From JBBTWG01 sp038062935 (GTDB lineage: Bacteria; Patescibacteriota; Gracilibacteria; UBA1369; UBA12463), in assembly GCA_038062935.1 (NCBI GenBank), contig JBBTWG010000017.1, positions 1 through 21,907 of the forward strand: a stretch of 21,907 nucleotides of DNA, written 5' to 3'. The notes under the pieces were generated by a model that saw nothing but the letters and a program-made list of their open reading frames with translations, did not search any database and had not been told where the DNA came from. The position numbers and the translations under genes were made by a program. The first letter of the stretch is position 1, and every line of letters starts with the position of its first letter. Below are positions 20,905-21,907 of the stretch, piece by piece.

Positions 20905-21657
20905 ATGAGTTTTTTCCGACGAATTTTGGTGGCGCTTTTCATAAGTTCTTTTTCAATTTCTTCGGTGTTTGCTTCTTCGCGTGTTCCTTTTGCTCTTACG
21001 ACTCAGATGGATCATCCTGTGAATCTCAGGGTTGCGGCGCAGATCGACCGTTGTCAGTCTTTGATTGAAAAGGCTTATTTTTCTCTACCTTTTGGGCATC
21101 GGACGGGGCTGGAGAATCTCCAACTCTCTTGGTCTTCGAAGGCGAGTCGTGGGATGGGTGGTGGCGACACGATTCACATTCGTTGCAATAACATGACCGA
21201 TAGTGAACTCGTCGCAGTTTTCATTCATGAAATGGGGCACATCTTGGATACTGGTGTGATTCAGGGAAATGCGGCATCTGGTGCGAGCGCTTTCCGGGAC
21301 AATCGAATTCAACTCTTCAACGATGACAGAAGCATCGGTTTTTATTTGATCAATTGGGTGAATACCCAGCAGCAGATTCGTGGATCTTCGCCTCTCGACT
21401 TTGTCAGCGGCTACGCCCAGACGGATCCTTTCGAAGATTTTGCGGAGAGTTATGTTTTCTATGTTCTCCACGGCGCGGATTTTTCTGAGATGGCACAATA
21501 TAATGATCGTTTGAAAAAGAAATATACTTTCCTCCGTGACCAGATTTTTGATGGACAGGAGTTCCTGAATAATTACAGGAAGCCAAATTTGAAGAGTCGG
21601 TTCTTCGATACAACCCTTCTGCCATTTTCACTTGAAAGATTTCTGAAAAGAGTCTAG
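20905..21657 (+). CDS. Secreted HExxH zinc metallopeptidase (gluzincin-like)
   Basis: A 250-aa protein. Residues 1-24 are a signal peptide (basic SFFRRIL, hydrophobic core, SSVFASS). The zinc site HEMGH falls in LVAVFIHEMGHILDTG (about residues 109-124). About 70 residues later comes PFEDFAESYVFYVLHG, whose Glu is the likely third zinc ligand, resembling the HExxH...E(F/D)FAE layout of anthrax lethal factor-type peptidases. This similarity is motif-level only. The start was placed at 20905 because it opens the signal peptide and follows a strong promoter; the longer frame from 20764 runs through the terminator. It is probably exported, acting on wall or neighbouring-cell proteins. A terminator follows at 21743. 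Confidence 0.85.
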   Translation: MSFFRRILVALFISSFSISSVFASSRVPFALTTQMDHPVNLRVAAQIDRCQSLIEKAYFSLPFGHRTGLENLQLSWSSKASRGMGGGDTIHIRCNNMTDSELVAVFIHEMGHILDTGVIQGNAASGASAFRDNRIQLFNDDRSIGFYLINWVNTQQQIRGSSPLDFVSGYAQTDPFEDFAESYVFYVLHGADFSEMAQYNDRLKKKYTFLRDQIFDGQEFLNNYRKPNLKSRFFDTTLLPFSLERFLKRV

Positions 21658-21683
21658 AGTTATATTCGATTGTTTTTAGGATA

Positions 21684-21699
21684 TTAAGGCTTTAAGGCT
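21684..21699. repeat. Short tandem repeat TTAAGGCT x2
   Basis: Two adjacent copies of TTAAGGCT (21684-21691, 21692-21699) between the peptidase stop and its terminator; a partial GTAAGGCG follows at 21710. Confidence 0.6.
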
Positions 21700-21742
21700 T
21701 TTCTAGGGCGTAAGGCGTTGATACTCCTGAAACACAAGAGAT

Positions 21743-21768
21743 CCCTGCCCAAGTGGTGGGGGTTTTTT
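21743..21768 (+). terminator. Rho-independent terminator after the metallopeptidase gene
   Basis: CCCTGCC (21743-21749) pairs with GGTGGGG (21755-21761), with two G-T pairs, around CAAGT, followed by six T. Confidence 0.75.
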
Positions 21769-21782
21769 GTTTGTGCCTTTTG

Positions 21783-21811
21783 TTGATCTTTTGCTGCACT
21801 TTCGGTAAGCT
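21783..21811 (+). promoter_or_regulatory. Possible promoter of tRNA-His
   Basis: TTGATC (21783-21788), a 17-base spacer and TAAGCT (21806-21811), 14 bases before the tRNA. The -10 match is weak. Confidence 0.3.
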
Positions 21812-21825
21812 GCTTCCGCATTCAT

Positions 21826-21901
21826 GGCGGATATGGTGAAGTGGTTATCACGGCAGTTTGTGGATCTGCAATCATGGGTTCAATTCCCGTTATCCGCCCC
21901 A
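21826..21901 (+). tRNA. tRNA-His (anticodon GTG)
   Basis: A full cloverleaf can be drawn. The acceptor GCGGATA (21827-21833) pairs with TATCCGC, the D stem is GTGA/TCAC, the anticodon GTG lies at 21860-21862, and the T loop is TTCAATT with stem ATGGG/CCCGT. The extra G at 21826 is the G-1 and faces C73, the identity pair specific to histidine tRNAs, and CCA is encoded at 21899-21901. The last anticodon-stem pair is T-T, usually tolerated. Confidence 0.97.
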
Positions 21902-21907
21902 TTTGAA

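Noticed and set aside
1..21907. Reassignment of UGA to glycine (code 25)
   Set aside because: All genes are full length in the standard code, glycine is encoded by GGN, and the fdtA TGA gives the family-correct end. The one suspicious in-frame stop is TAA, not TGA.
1..21907. CRISPR arrays, insertion sequences, phage genes
   Set aside because: No regularly spaced repeats, transposase or integrase motifs, or phage structural proteins were seen.

Overview
The window looks like chromosomal DNA from a member of the Candidate Phyla Radiation (Patescibacteria), possibly close to Peregrinibacteria or Gracilibacteria. The evidence is indirect. Genes are packed with overlapping ends, and most starts lack a Shine-Dalgarno sequence. 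Prolyl-tRNA synthetase is short and has no editing domain. A winged-helix regulator with a nucleotidyltransferase-like tail is present, and about half the genes are large proteins of unknown family. The standard genetic code fits: UGA is a stop (used once) and no gene needs it read as an amino acid. The lineage call is inference.

Layout. 1-2565 (+): the 3' part of infB, then an FdtA-like sugar isomerase and rfbB. The first ~54 bases are an inverted piece of the IF2 G domain, so the left edge is a chimeric or rearranged junction. 2405-2977 (-): an unknown gene overlapping the end of rfbB. 3084-5216 (+): proS and rfbD. 5213-6478 (-): an unknown helical protein. 6610-7395 (+): rfbA. 7397-13357 (-): tig, a winged-helix regulator with an inverted-repeat operator, rplS, csaB, a secreted beta-barrel-like protein broken by an in-frame stop in its signal peptide, and a second secreted protein. 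13491-19639 (+): two giant unknown proteins (907 and 964 aa) around a 128-aa acidic protein. 19640-20850 (+): a long untranslated leader, a GC-rich lipoprotein/membrane gene of foreign composition, and a strong terminator. 20905-21657 (+): a secreted HExxH metallopeptidase. 21826-21901 (+): tRNA-His.

Functionally the window mixes core translation and folding genes (infB, proS, rplS, tig, tRNA-His) with cell-surface genes: dTDP-deoxysugar synthesis (rfbA, rfbB, rfbD and an FdtA-like cupin, with no rfbC), CsaB pyruvylation of wall polysaccharide, and several secreted proteins.

The best candidate for an undescribed system is 13491-19639. The two giant proteins are otherwise unlike each other, but both carry the motif HYPRF at residues 6-11, encoded by an identical 12-base stretch, and both are preceded by the same 17-base extended -10 promoter block. 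Several genes also have a -10 box only 7-9 bases before the start codon, which predicts leaderless mRNAs.
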